From positions 4,880,366 through 4,944,365 of the forward strand of contig OZ024892.1 of assembly GCA_964017195.1 (NCBI GenBank): a stretch of DNA of 64,000 bases, written 5' to 3'. The stretch comes from Siderastrea radians (Eukaryota; Cnidaria; Anthozoa; Scleractinia; Rhizangiidae). The notes under the pieces were generated by a model. That model was not told where the DNA came from and did not search any database. It saw only the letters and a program-made list of their open reading frames with translations. This document shows positions 11,006-20,806 of the stretch, in pieces. The position numbers and the translations under genes are program-made. Every line of letters starts with the position of its first letter. Position 1 is the stretch's first letter.

Positions 11006-11540
11006 TATGTATTCTGTCCCTTTAATTTGTCACTTAAAGGCGATTAAACGGAATTTCCTGTTCATATAATTTCATTTCCTGTCTTTAATTTGAAATTAAA
11101 GATACTTAAAGAATGCTTTCCTTAACATTTAGTTAACATTTAAGGTGACATAGCCTCTTAAAGAATTCTATCCTGTCCTTAAAGTTGTCACTTAAAGGGA
11201 CTTAAAACACTCTTTACTGGCCCTTTATAATTTCAATTATATATGCGAAAAGGATACTTTCCTTACCATTTACTTAACATTTAAGGAAACATTTCCTCTT
11301 AAAGGATTATATCCTGTCCTTTAAGATGTCACTTAAAGGATCTTAAAAAACTCTATACTGACCCTTTAAGAACACTGCTTAAATGGCATGTAAATGGTTC
11401 ATTAAGTGTTTTAAGTGAATGTCTTAAAGATGAAGGAAATAAACATTTAATGTGTTTAAGTTACACTTAAAGAAACAGAAAACCGTTCTTTACTCTATCT
11501 TTAAGAAACCTTTAAGTGACATTAAATCTGCCATTTCGTC
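11006..11540. repeat. degenerate 141-bp repeat rich in CTTAAAG
   Basis: Two clear units (ctttccttaacattta at 11116 and ctttccttaccattta at 11257) are 141 bp apart. Each contains 'cctgtcctt', 'gtcacttaaagg' and 'ctctttactggcccttta' blocks in the same order. A partial unit precedes them (11010-11060) and the TTTAAG/CTTAAA word density stays high to about 11540. Confidence 0.75.
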
Positions 11541-11952
11541 CTGTGTTAATGGAACTTGACCATGTATCGGCAATCAACGAGCCCTTAAATGACCTTTAAA
11601 TTGTCTCTGAGTCAAACCTAACTTTACCAGGTCTTCTAATTTCATGCATTCGCGACTTAAGAGTCCTTTACTTTTTTTGAATATCATTCGCAGTTCAGCC
11701 CAAAGGCTTAACTAGATTAATCTTTACTGAGCTTTATAAGGACAACGAACAGAGACCCATGATATCTAAACAGTTAGACATAACTTAACATTAAGTTCGA
11801 ACTAAGTATAGCAAAGTCTTTTCGGAATGCCTCTGTGAAATCGGTATAATGTAAACTCAGTTCATTCACGTAGAATTTTAGGTAAGCTTTACTGGCTGCA
11901 CTGTTCTAAATCTTTAGAATCAAAAGGAATGAAAAAAAAAATCATAGGCGCA

Positions 11953-12036
11953 TTTTTCTTGTAGCTCAAGGTCAGAGGCATGCGTTCATAAATCGTGCGG
12001 TTCTCCTACAAGCGAATTTCTCTGACCAACTCCAAA
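11953..12036. pseudogene. fragment copied from the 3' end of the 8.4-kb gene
   Basis: The block tgtagctcaaggtcagaggc...ctacaagcgaatttctctgacc matches 8355-8437, which includes the last codons and stop of the 8391-9300 exon. Only about 80 bp are present, so it cannot encode a product alone. Confidence 0.7.
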
Positions 12037-13051
12037 AAATAAAGAAGCTAAGGGACTGAAAGAAATTTCCAAGAAAGGATGAGGGTCCAAATGGATTCAT
12101 TATGGAACGTGGGTTGTCTGCATCTTATGCACGCAACATTCACTTACAATTTGTTTAATTGCAATCAGAATAGGCTCTACTTTGAAAAAAAAAAGCGTCG
12201 AGTTATAAAATACGTCTATTAAATCATTTCACTTTGGGATTTTGTTCTAACTTAAGGTAAGCAAGCAAGTATGACTGCATGCTGCATATCCACCCGTGGC
12301 TGCCATGCTAAATTGCCTTGCATTACCGGAGAGAGAATACCTGACTTCCTTTGCCATACGAAATCAGTGCTTTAAGGCCAAATAATAAGGGCAACATTTT
12401 CGTGCAGCAACTTGCAAGTTGAGATTGTTTGTTGCACGTATTAGCACCTCCCCGTGTAGCAAATTTTCATGTTATAGAAAGTAGACGTCATTGCACGGAA
12501 GTGTTGATAGTATTACTTGGCCATTGCAAGGAAAAAAAACGCATTGGTTTGGATGGGATGGTTCAAAGTGTATTAAAAAAAGTCACGTGTATATGGTCCA
12601 CGAACATGTGAGTTTTTGTTATTTGACGTTACGTAACCAAACTATGTTACTTAGGTCTTACTTATTCGAACCAGATGACCGGACTAACTCAAGGTCAAGT
12701 TCATTGTAATACAAAAGACTGAGATCACGCTTGCAAGAAGAAAAGAGGATATACTGATCAATCCAAGAATGGTTTTCCTTTCACGGAATGGAACCGTGCT
12801 GTAGACAGTCATACGAGAAAACTGATTTCCAGGTCAGGGTAACCATGGTCGGAAAATCTAGATACCCTTCGGTAGTCGGTCCTGAACACAAATTCCAAAA
12901 TGTTTGCGTAGAGGTTTTTTGCAATGGAAATCCGAAAAGGCACGATCTCGGTAGCCGGGCCAGTCGACCAGGTTCGCGTGAATTACAGGTCTAAGTATAC
13001 AAGCGATGAACGTTTGAATGCAAAATAACTCGAAAATACAAGTTGGCTTAC
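12037..13051. other. probable intronic sequence
   Basis: Mostly non-coding. The one item of note on the minus strand is the candidate small exon at 12662-12718. Plus-strand frames at 12429-12709 and 12788-12994 lack motif support. Confidence 0.4.
12662..12718 (-). CDS. candidate 57-bp exon
   Basis: It has a strong polypyrimidine acceptor (cctcttttcttcttgc...ctcag), a GTAAGA donor, and is open in the frame ending ...VRSSGSN. It exits in phase 2, exactly what the 8391-9300 exon needs on entry. It would need entry in phase 2, whereas the exon at 13052-13104 exits in phase 0, so another small exon would be required between them. Inference from splice signals only. Confidence 0.3.
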
Positions 13052-13104
13052 CTGCCTCGCCTGAAAGAAGTAAGTGGCATTTCTGCGTTTCGCAGAACTT
13101 CGCC
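13052..13104 (-). CDS. predicted exon 3 of the left outward gene
   Basis: This 53-nt exon has acceptor tttttatttttag and donor GGCAG|GTAAGC. Entered in phase 1 from the 13477-13573 exon it reads GRSSAKRRNATYFFQARQ without a stop and exits in phase 0. Confidence 0.45.
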
Positions 13105-13476
13105 CTAAAAATAAAAAACGATCTCTATAAGTTTCTGACTATAAGTAAACGACACTGACCGCAAAGAATATAGCTCATTATTGTGAAGCTGCATGCTTGA
13201 AAATATTGTTTACAAGAAATTGTGTAATGTTCTTATAATCAACACTTCAAGTCCATCTATAAAGGGGTTGTTTCCCTCGAAGTTAACAATAGACGGGCAC
13301 TGTCAATAGGGGGTCGACAAGCAACCCCACGTGTGTTCTATTGGAGAGCTGTCCAGCCTTTCAATATTAAGAAGAATTCGCAAAAGTAGGAATTTCCTAT
13401 AGGCATCTGTCAAAGTAGAACGTAAATAAACAGTAAAGGACTTACCGCGTAAGATAGAGCAACTGAGATTTCTTAC

Positions 13477-13573
13477 CTGTGGGAGGTCTCTTGAAGAGCT
13501 GGGCTTTTGTAGTTGAGTGGATTACGGAACAATTCAAGGTGCCGCTAATTCTTTGTTCCTTTGTTCCTTTGTT
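13477..13573 (-). CDS. predicted exon 2 of the left outward gene
   Basis: This 97-nt exon has acceptor ttttgttcttgtcag and donor CCCACAG|GTAAGA. Read in phase 0 from the first exon it begins NKGTKEQRISGT and ends FKRPPT, leaving one base. The right-hand copy has its own second exon (ETKNEYTK...) at the corresponding place, just at the edge of the inverted duplication. Confidence 0.5.
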
Positions 13574-13768
13574 CTGACAAGAACAAAAGAAATTAAGAGC
13601 GCCTGTCTGTAAAAATCAGACAAAATCAAAATTCCGCGGCAAGAGTGGAAAATTCGATTTCTTTTATATTTTAATGTTAGATAGGTTAGGGTATAACTAA
13701 AATCACTGGATACTTTTTTTGGCAAAATATCCTTTTATTTCAAAGAAAAATGCAAATAACGAACTTCC

Positions 13769-13775
13769 GTTAAAA
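13769..13775. repeat. 7-bp target duplication GTTAAAA (left)
   Basis: It matches 14651-14657. The paralogous empty site (reverse strand, about 20513) has one copy only. Confidence 0.85.
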
Positions 13776-14650
13776 CACAGGTAACCAAAGCGTAATATGA
13801 GAGTTTGTATGGAGCTGAAATTCGATCGAAAATAATCGGCGGTTTTCCGCCGAAAATACATTAAAATCGAAGTAAAGTTTAAAAAACCTTACCTGTTGTG
13901 TGTTTGCTGTGTTTTTATCGCTTTTCCGAGCTTCTGGAGGCCGTTTTGGGCGATTTTCTGGTTAACGGTCGACGCGACGGCATGTCACGGAAGTCAAGTT
14001 TTATACCTGAATGCGACCCGCGCGCGATTTCCCGCCGAAATTTTAGCGGTACAACACTTGATTTACCGGAGAGGGGGTGAGTTTGGCATTTTGACGACAC
14101 AGAAGTCACTCATGTCGTCCCCCGGTGGAGCGAAATTTGGCGCTTTGTCCCAGGCTTGACCGTTAGTTTTGACCCTCTTTTCCTTACAAGCCTGTGATGG
14201 CGGCGATTTCGAAAAAGTTAGTTCGTTTTTAATGCAGGGCTGTACTTCGAGAGATAAACTAATTGACGATTGAATTACATAGAAAGGTAGAAGATTTATT
14301 CTTTTTGAAATGTGTTGTGGTTTTAAAGCGCTGACTTTAAATTGAATCGATTTTTAGCGGGTATTTTGATCGGGACCTCGAGTGTCGGGTTGGCAATTTT
14401 GAATTCCCGTTTTCCTACCTTTAGCTCTCTTTAGTACGTGACATGCCGTCGCATCGACCGTTAAGCAGAAAATCGCCCAAAACGGCCTCCGGAAGCTCGG
14501 AAAAGCGATAAAAACACAGCAAACACACAACAGGTAAGGTTTCTTAAACTTTATTTCGATTTTAATGTATTTTCGGCGGAAAACCGCCGATTATTTTCGA
14601 TCGAATTTCAGCCCCATACAAACTCTCATATTACGCTTTGGTTACCTGTA
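13776..14650. mobile_element. 875-bp fold-back DNA transposon (FB1), non-autonomous
   Basis: It has terminal inverted repeats of about 214 bp: 13776-13989 begins cacaggtaaccaaagcg and 14437-14650 ends cgctttggttacctgta. The inner 447 bp are unique. It is flanked by a 7-bp duplication GTTAAAA, and the inverted paralogue around 20.5 kb shows the uninterrupted site. No transposase frame is present. The 7-bp duplication with CACAGG ends does not let me name the superfamily; P-like or Dada-like are possibilities. Confidence 0.85.
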
Positions 14651-15050
14651 GTTAAAATCGCCATTTGAAGCAGTAAATTATGACATCAATTTGAGGCGTT
14701 CGCGTGCAAAAACAAATTCCTCTGTCGTCTTTTAAACACTCAGTTTTACTTTTGCAATCTCTCAAGAGCTTCAAAACTGATTTTGGTAGAAACTGCGTTG
14801 TTCTTTGTGTTTGAAATAATTTAATTTTGAAAGTATACACTTCTCATCGGGAAAAGTACTTCGTGAATTAAATTATTTTTCACCATGTGCTAAACCTTCA
14901 AATCGATGCAGCTTCTGGCTGTTGAATTAAGAAAAGATGTTCTCAGGATTGCTGCAAAAATTTCTTTGGGCAAATGATTGAGAGCGACGCGAGAGCTTTT
15001 CAAAGTTCGTTAAAATGCAGGTTGTTTGACCCTTCTAGGCAACATTCCAT

Positions 15051-16841
15051 CACAGGACACTCAAGCATAACATTTGAATATTATTAAAAATGGCGTTTCA
15101 AAATATAAGACTTTGTATGAGATTTCGAGGCGAACATTTTGAGCAATACATAACAGCAAACTAACTGAATAAAGTTCATGAAACATTACATGGTGTTGTT
15201 TGCTATCCTTACAACGCATTTTGAGCAATTTTAGGTCTATTTACCTTACTGTGTATTAGTACATGTATAATACATTGACAAGGAAGGAGTCATTTGGCCC
15301 GATTTAGCCACTATCACTGCTCGACACGTTTCGGAATTCGCTCGAATTTACCCACAAATCTAGTTCAGGCTCCCATTCTGACTTAGCGACTTGACAAAAG
15401 GAAGACATACAAGTGATTTTCTCAAAACCAATTGCACATACCTCGTGTCCCAAAAGAATTATCCACTGCACAAAATCGTAATAGCATCTCAAAATAGGCC
15501 GCCATGGATCCGTGAGGATCCCGATAGCCCCGTTTGACCACGGTCGGCACTGGACACCAGTCAAATCATGCCCTTATCGGGAGGGCCACGCTCGTTTTGG
15601 TCGTGTTACAATTGTAGTAACTATGACCCGGTACGGACACAAAATTGTCGCTCCAACGTAGTCTGGTTCGCGTGAGAGTATCGCTGCGTGTTACAAGCGG
15701 ATAGCAAAAATAAATCATTCCCATTTCTGAATTTATATCCATTTTCAGGGTGTATACTTTCTTGTTTTTTTAATAGGTAGGTTACCTGACCGGCTTCATG
15801 CAAATATAGAAATAGATATTGTATATACAATTATAACAATTTTAAAATAAAACATTTTCACGCGCGTGAGGATATGAATTGAAATGAATTTGCCGACTTC
15901 GGTTCGAAAAAATATACCTCAGTGGTATATAAAACCTATCGACGATTCCAAAAAATTGAGCACATTCAATTCACGCAGAGTACGTATTTAAAATTAACGC
16001 AGTAGACTGACCTGTATTACAAACGTTTTGTACATCAACGCAAATATGTTCAATTTACCACGCATGAATAGAAATATAGGAGGAAAGAGAAACACGGTTC
16101 ACTTTCTCTTTTTCTTGACTCGTTTTCAGTTTCTAACGGCCAAGACCGTTTTAATTTCTTTCGATAACTTAATTCTCTCCATAAGGTCACGGAGTCCCGC
16201 GCAGCGATTCCACCATTCTCGCGCGAACCAGACTACGTTGGAGCGACAATTTTGTGTCCGTACCGGGTCATAATTACTACAATTGTAACACGACCAAAAC
16301 GAGCGTGGCCCTCCCCATAAGGGCATGATTTGACTGGTGTCCAGTGCCGACCGTGGTCAAACGGGGCTATCGGGATCCTCACGGATCCATGGCGGCCTAT
16401 TTTGAGATGCTATTATGATTTTGTGCAGTGGATAATTCTTTTGGGACACGAGGTATGTGCAATTGGTTTTGAGAAAATCACTTGTATGTCTTCCTTTTGT
16501 CAAGTGGCTAAGTCAGAATGGGAGCCTGAACTATATTTGTGGGTAAACTCGAGCGAATTCCGAAACGTGTCGAGCAGTGATAGTGGCTAAATCGGGCCAA
16601 ATGACTCCTTCCTTGTCAATGTATTATACACGTACTAACACAGTTAAGTAAATGGACCTAAAATTGCCCAAAATGCTTTGTAAGGACAGCAAACAACACC
16701 ATGTAATGTTTCATGAACTTAATTCAGTTAGTTCGTTGTTATGTATTGCTCCAAATGTTCGCTTCGAAATCCCATACAAAGACTTATATTTTGAAACGCC
16801 ATTTTTAATGATATTCAAATATTATGCTTGGGCTTCCTATG
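15051..16841. mobile_element. 1.79-kb fold-back DNA transposon (FB2), non-autonomous
   Basis: It has very long inverted arms (15051-15677 and 16215-16841, about 627 bp each, nearly identical) around a 537-bp core. The ends are cacaggacactc... and ...gggcttcctatg. It is flanked by the 7-bp duplication ATTCCAT (15044-15050 and 16842-16848). The paralogue near 20137 keeps the single-copy site. The same 86-codon frame lies in both arms (15304-15564 minus, 16330-16590 plus), which follows from arm identity and need not be a gene. Confidence 0.85.
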
Positions 16842-16934
16842 ATTCCATTCGCGAGTCACGAACATATTTTAATGTGTTTCGACCCATATGAGATCGAAAA
16901 CGTCAAACAGAAAAACAGTTCGAAATGCTCTTAC

Positions 16935-17120
16935 CTCATTTGCTGTAGAGGACAGGTCCAGAGGCCATTTCCGAGTGATTCTCTTGCCGTTCGACGTATT
17001 TTGGTCCTGTTGATGCCATCCAATGAACACCGCCAACTGGGTCAGTGTATTGTAAACGGTCGAACAGCTAAACAACAACCTTTCTTCCAAAACGTTCGAC
17101 ATCTTTCTACAATGTGACAT
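16935..17120 (-). CDS. first coding exon, left copy of the outward-facing gene pair
   Basis: This 62-codon exon starts at ATG 17120 and ends at GAG|GTAAGA (phase 0). The protein begins MSHCRKMSNVLEERLLFSC and contains GWHQQDQNTSNGKRITRKW. The mirror exon at 19867-20052 is almost identical, including the donor. Family unknown. The following intron has been invaded by FB2 and FB1 and is therefore about 3.4 kb instead of about 0.66 kb. Continuing exons are predicted at 13477-13573 and 13052-13104. Coding conservation between the copies supports a real gene. Confidence 0.6.
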
Positions 17121-17310
17121 CTTACTCAACGGTTCAGTTGATTTAATACGAGTGTTGCTCAGTTTTCAGTGCACAAAAGCATTATCAGATTTGACTGCTA
17201 AATTGGGACCAAACGTGCTGAACGTGGATGGTACCGCGTGCGTATTTGGTTTGTCACGCAATGCGTATCAAAGGCATTTTAGGGGGTATTGGAAGGGCAA
17301 AACCTTTGAG

Positions 17311-19689
17311 GTGAAGTAAAATAACATACAGTGTTAATTGCAGGGATTATTCGTGGTTTTAATGGCGTTGTGTGTCTTTCTTACTTATTACCAGTGTTGT
17401 TACAACCATTAAAAATTGTATTTGCTACCCTAGCCTAGTAGTCTGAAACGCAATTCCAACCGTTGTACAAGCTTACAGACATGGTTACAGGTGAGTGGTG
17501 CAACAGAAGTGGCGCTATTATTAACTAGACCCAACTTTAATACGGGAAAACCTATAACTACAAGGGGCTCCCTTTTGTTAATTGACGAGCGGGTATTCTA
17601 CCTATCATTGGTGTCAGTCTGCTGGTTCTCAGCTGGCACAGGACCGGTACAAGGCACAGTTATATCAGGAGTGAAAGTCAGCTCGCTGTTAAAGGGTTGG
17701 ATGGAGTTTTGGACAGGAAGGGCTCTCTCTTCATAACAAATTGGTGCAATCGAAGTTTTTAACTGTGATCTCTTGTCAGCTGTTTGACTTAGTCTACATT
17801 AGTGTGTCCTGACTAATGAGTGGGGCTTCTAACAGCACGCCAGTGCTGTTTAAAGACTGTGAAATGTGTATGGCACGCAACCATGGTAACAAAAAATGGG
17901 GTTCTGTTCCTGAATTTCTGTTTACGAATCTTACTGAGACAGGTTCCCAGTGAGCGAGATCTCTCACCGCAGCCAGCATACTTATCATAATGGATATGAG
18001 GATATCATAACAGAAATACGTCAAGCATCTTGCCCTTAAACGTCTGTTACCTCTTTCACGTTCTACATACACCTTAATAAGGACGAAGAGAAGAGTGAGG
18101 CTTCCATCGATAACCTGGCTAATATTCGGATAGACCACAAGCGAATATAAAACTCACCTGATCCAACTTTTACAAGCGAACCAGTCCCGCGTAAGATAAT
18201 TTCAGATCCCTTTTTTCCCAGTCCTCTTTCACTTTTTGGCCACTCCCCTTTTCCTTACCGTGACCCGGCCCCTTGTGCTGCAGCTTCTGCTAGACACTAT
18301 TCCAAGTTTTGCACGATGGCTGGGACATATCGTCATTGTATTCAAGCGTTCGTTGTAAAAACTGACTTGTAACTTGTGGTATCGGGCCTGCACCAAGGCT
18401 GAAATAAATGCTGGGAGCAAATTGGCCTAGTCAAAGCCTTCCCCCCCCCCCTTCAAAATACACACTCATGCACATAGATACTAACTCTGTTCACAATGCC
18501 ACAGTTTGTGTCGATTTCGTCAAACACGACACCTTTTTGGGGACATCCTTCGTTGACAATTTGCCAAAAAGCTGCTTCCTGTTTGCTTTTTCGCCGACAA
18601 AGTTGTTGGCAACATCCACCAGATTTATAGCATCAGTTTTAAAAAAAGTACCCTAAAAGTTACAAGGTTTGTTAAAATTGAAACAATTCGACAGCCAAGC
18701 TACGAATTTCGGACCTGTTTTACCTAACTCTCGTAAACGTTTACGTAACTTTTATCATTCGATTGGTGAGATAAAAATAGTTTTGTTCCTTAGACTTGTT
18801 TTAAAACAACATGATGAGCTTAAAGCTTGCAGCAAATACACAGCAGTCGCTTAGCTATTAAAGGCATTAAGGTCCTTCACAGTAAAGCTATACTGCCAGG
18901 GTCAAGGTGATATGGGTGAAGAAAGACATTGGTAAGGAACCTGGGCGACTAAAATGTGCGGTGGGCTAGTAGATTTTTGAAGCCCACTTGCCCGGTGGCT
19001 AGTGACTCAACAGATGTCAAACCCTGTTAAAGGTTGTAAAATAATAAAAGGAACTTTTAGCATCAGCATTTAAGACGATTCGTTGCACATTAATTAGTTT
19101 TAATTATATATTTTTTGGCTCATTGTAATTGGCTCATTATATATTTTTTGGCTCATTGTAATGTTTTTTCAACTTCCAAAACTTCTGGGCCTGGGTATTC
19201 TTGGTGCATGAAAGTAAGGGAACAATTGTTTCCAAGCTTTTGATTCCTCTGGTGTTGTAAGCACAAACTCCGACAACAAGAAAATGGAACCAACAACAAC
19301 CGTCTTCTGTGTAACGAAGCAATTCATGTATGTAAATATGTATGATTTGTGAAAAAAAAAGTCCGAGGTCCCCCCTCTGAGCCAAAACGATAAGCACAAA
19401 CTAGTTAGTCACATCGCAATTTCCCTGATAAAAACGATTTTAATGTTCTGGACTCGACGTTTTGAAGATGTTTTTAACTTAAGCTAGTACACGTACCCTT
19501 TTTAGCTAATTTTCGTGTTCGAACATTGTTATTTGCATGCCTACAACTCACGCCGAGGGGTGACTACTTTTTCTGCATTCTGGCGCGGGAGGTTGAGGTG
19601 CCTAAATGTAGCACTAATTTTGTTTCGTAGTTTTGGTCCATTACTAGTTCCTCCCATTTCTCGAACCCTGAGCCGTTTAAAAAGAATCA
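17311..19689. other. spacer between divergent duplicated genes (possible shared promoter)
   Basis: This is unique, AT-rich sequence between the two inverted arms, containing the region 5' of both first exons. Small frames at 17491-17736, 17794-18138, 18229-18420 and 18669-18854 have no motif support. A 10-bp poly-C occurs near 18440, and a roughly 40-bp tandem phrase (tatattttttggctcattg) near 19107-19160. Confidence 0.45.
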
Positions 19690-20730
19690 GAGCAGATTTT
19701 GCCCCTCCCCTACCCTCTATTAAAATGTCCATTCCGATGATTTGCATTGCGTGACGCGGCTCTAGATAGATACTCTGGCCACGTTAGCGGCGACATGTGG
19801 TGATAAGAACCTTTTTGTGTATTGCCAACTAAGCAGCACTGACCAGCTACTGCACCGTTGAGTAAGATGTCACAGTGTAGAAAGATGTCGAACGTTTTGG
19901 AAGAAAGGTTGTTGTTGAGCTGTTCGACCGTTTACAATACACTGACCCAGTTGGCGGTGTTCATTGGGTGGCATCAACAGGACCAAAATACGTCGAAGGG
20001 CAAGAGAATCACTCGGAAATGGCCTCTGGACCTGTCCTCTACAGCAAATGAGGTAAGAGCATTTCGAACTGTTTTTCTGTTTGACGTTTTCGATCTCATA
20101 TGGGTCGAAACACATTAAAATGTGTGCGTGACTCGCGAATGGAATGTTGCAAAGGGTCAAACAACCTGCATTTTAACGAACTTTGAAAAGCTCTCGCGTC
20201 GCTCTCAATCATTTGCCCAAAGAAATTTTTGCAGCAATCCTGAGAACATCTTTTCTTAATTCAACAGCCAGAAGCTGAATCGATTTGAAGGTTTAGCACA
20301 TGGTGAAAAATAATATAATTCACGAAGTACTTTTCCTGATGAGAAATGTATACTTTCAAAATTAAATTATTTCAAACACAAAGAACAACGCAGTTTCTAC
20401 CAAAATCAGTTTTGAAGCTCTTGAGAGAGTGTTTAAAAGACGACAGAGGGATTTGCTTTTGCACGCGAACGCCTCAAATTGATGTTATAATTTACTGCTT
20501 CAAATGGCGATTTTAACGGAAGTTCGTTGTTTGCATTTTTCTTTGAAATAAAAAGATATTTTGCCAAAAAAAATATCCAGTGATTTTAGTTATACCCTAA
20601 CCTATCTAACATTAAAATATGAAAGAAATCGAATTTTCCACCCTTGCCGCGTTATGTTTGATTTTTACAGACAAGCGCTCTTAATATCTTTTCTTTTCTT
20701 CTCTAACCAGGAAACCAAGAATGAATACAC
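19690..20730. repeat. right arm of the inverted gene duplication
   Basis: This is the reverse complement of 13540-17310 minus the two insertions there. It preserves both pre-insertion sites in single copy, so it represents the ancestral structure. Confidence 0.85.
19867..20052 (+). CDS. exon 1, right copy of the outward-facing gene pair
   Basis: This is a 62-codon exon with ATG at 19867 preceded by an in-frame stop, so the start is well placed. It ends ...LSSTANE at GAG|GTAAGA in phase 0. It joins in frame to 20711-20806, giving a predicted 93-residue protein. The region is basic in the middle (GKRITRKW). I do not recognise the family. There is no signal peptide or clear membrane segment. 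Confidence 0.6.
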
Positions 20731-20806
20731 AAAACGGGAAGGTGAAAATGATCCAATCATGACAAGGACAAAACCACTCTTGCTTCAAACAGTGCTTTAT
20801 TTATAG
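20711..20806 (+). CDS. exon 2 (terminal), right copy
   Basis: The acceptor tttcttttcttctctaaccag lies at 20710. The exon reads ETKNEYTKREGEND... and stops at TAG 20804-20806. Entry phase 0 matches the donor at 20052. Only its first 20 bp or so lie inside the inverted duplication, so the two paralogues have different C-termini. Confidence 0.5.
   Translation, partial: ETKNEYTKREGENDPIMTRTKPLLLQTVLYL

Larger units (their letters stand above)
13540..17310. repeat. left arm of an inverted gene duplication
   Basis: Without two nested insertions (13776-14650 and 15051-16841 plus their target duplications), this arm is about 1.09 kb and is the reverse complement of 19690-20730. Identity is high near the first exon and decays toward 17310. 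The duplication covers exon 1, its intron and the start of exon 2. Confidence 0.85.

Noticed and set aside
13896..14159. Transposase gene inside FB1
   Set aside because: Overlapping frames on both strands without catalytic motifs, lying partly in the inverted end; the element is non-autonomous.
15304..15564. Identical 86-codon frame in both arms of FB2
   Set aside because: The arms are almost identical inverted repeats, so any frame in one appears in the other. No domain or start context supports a gene.
16028..16273. Gene in the FB2 core
   Set aside because: The frame runs into the arm and its last residues repeat those of the opposite-strand frame in the left arm, a consequence of the inverted repeat.
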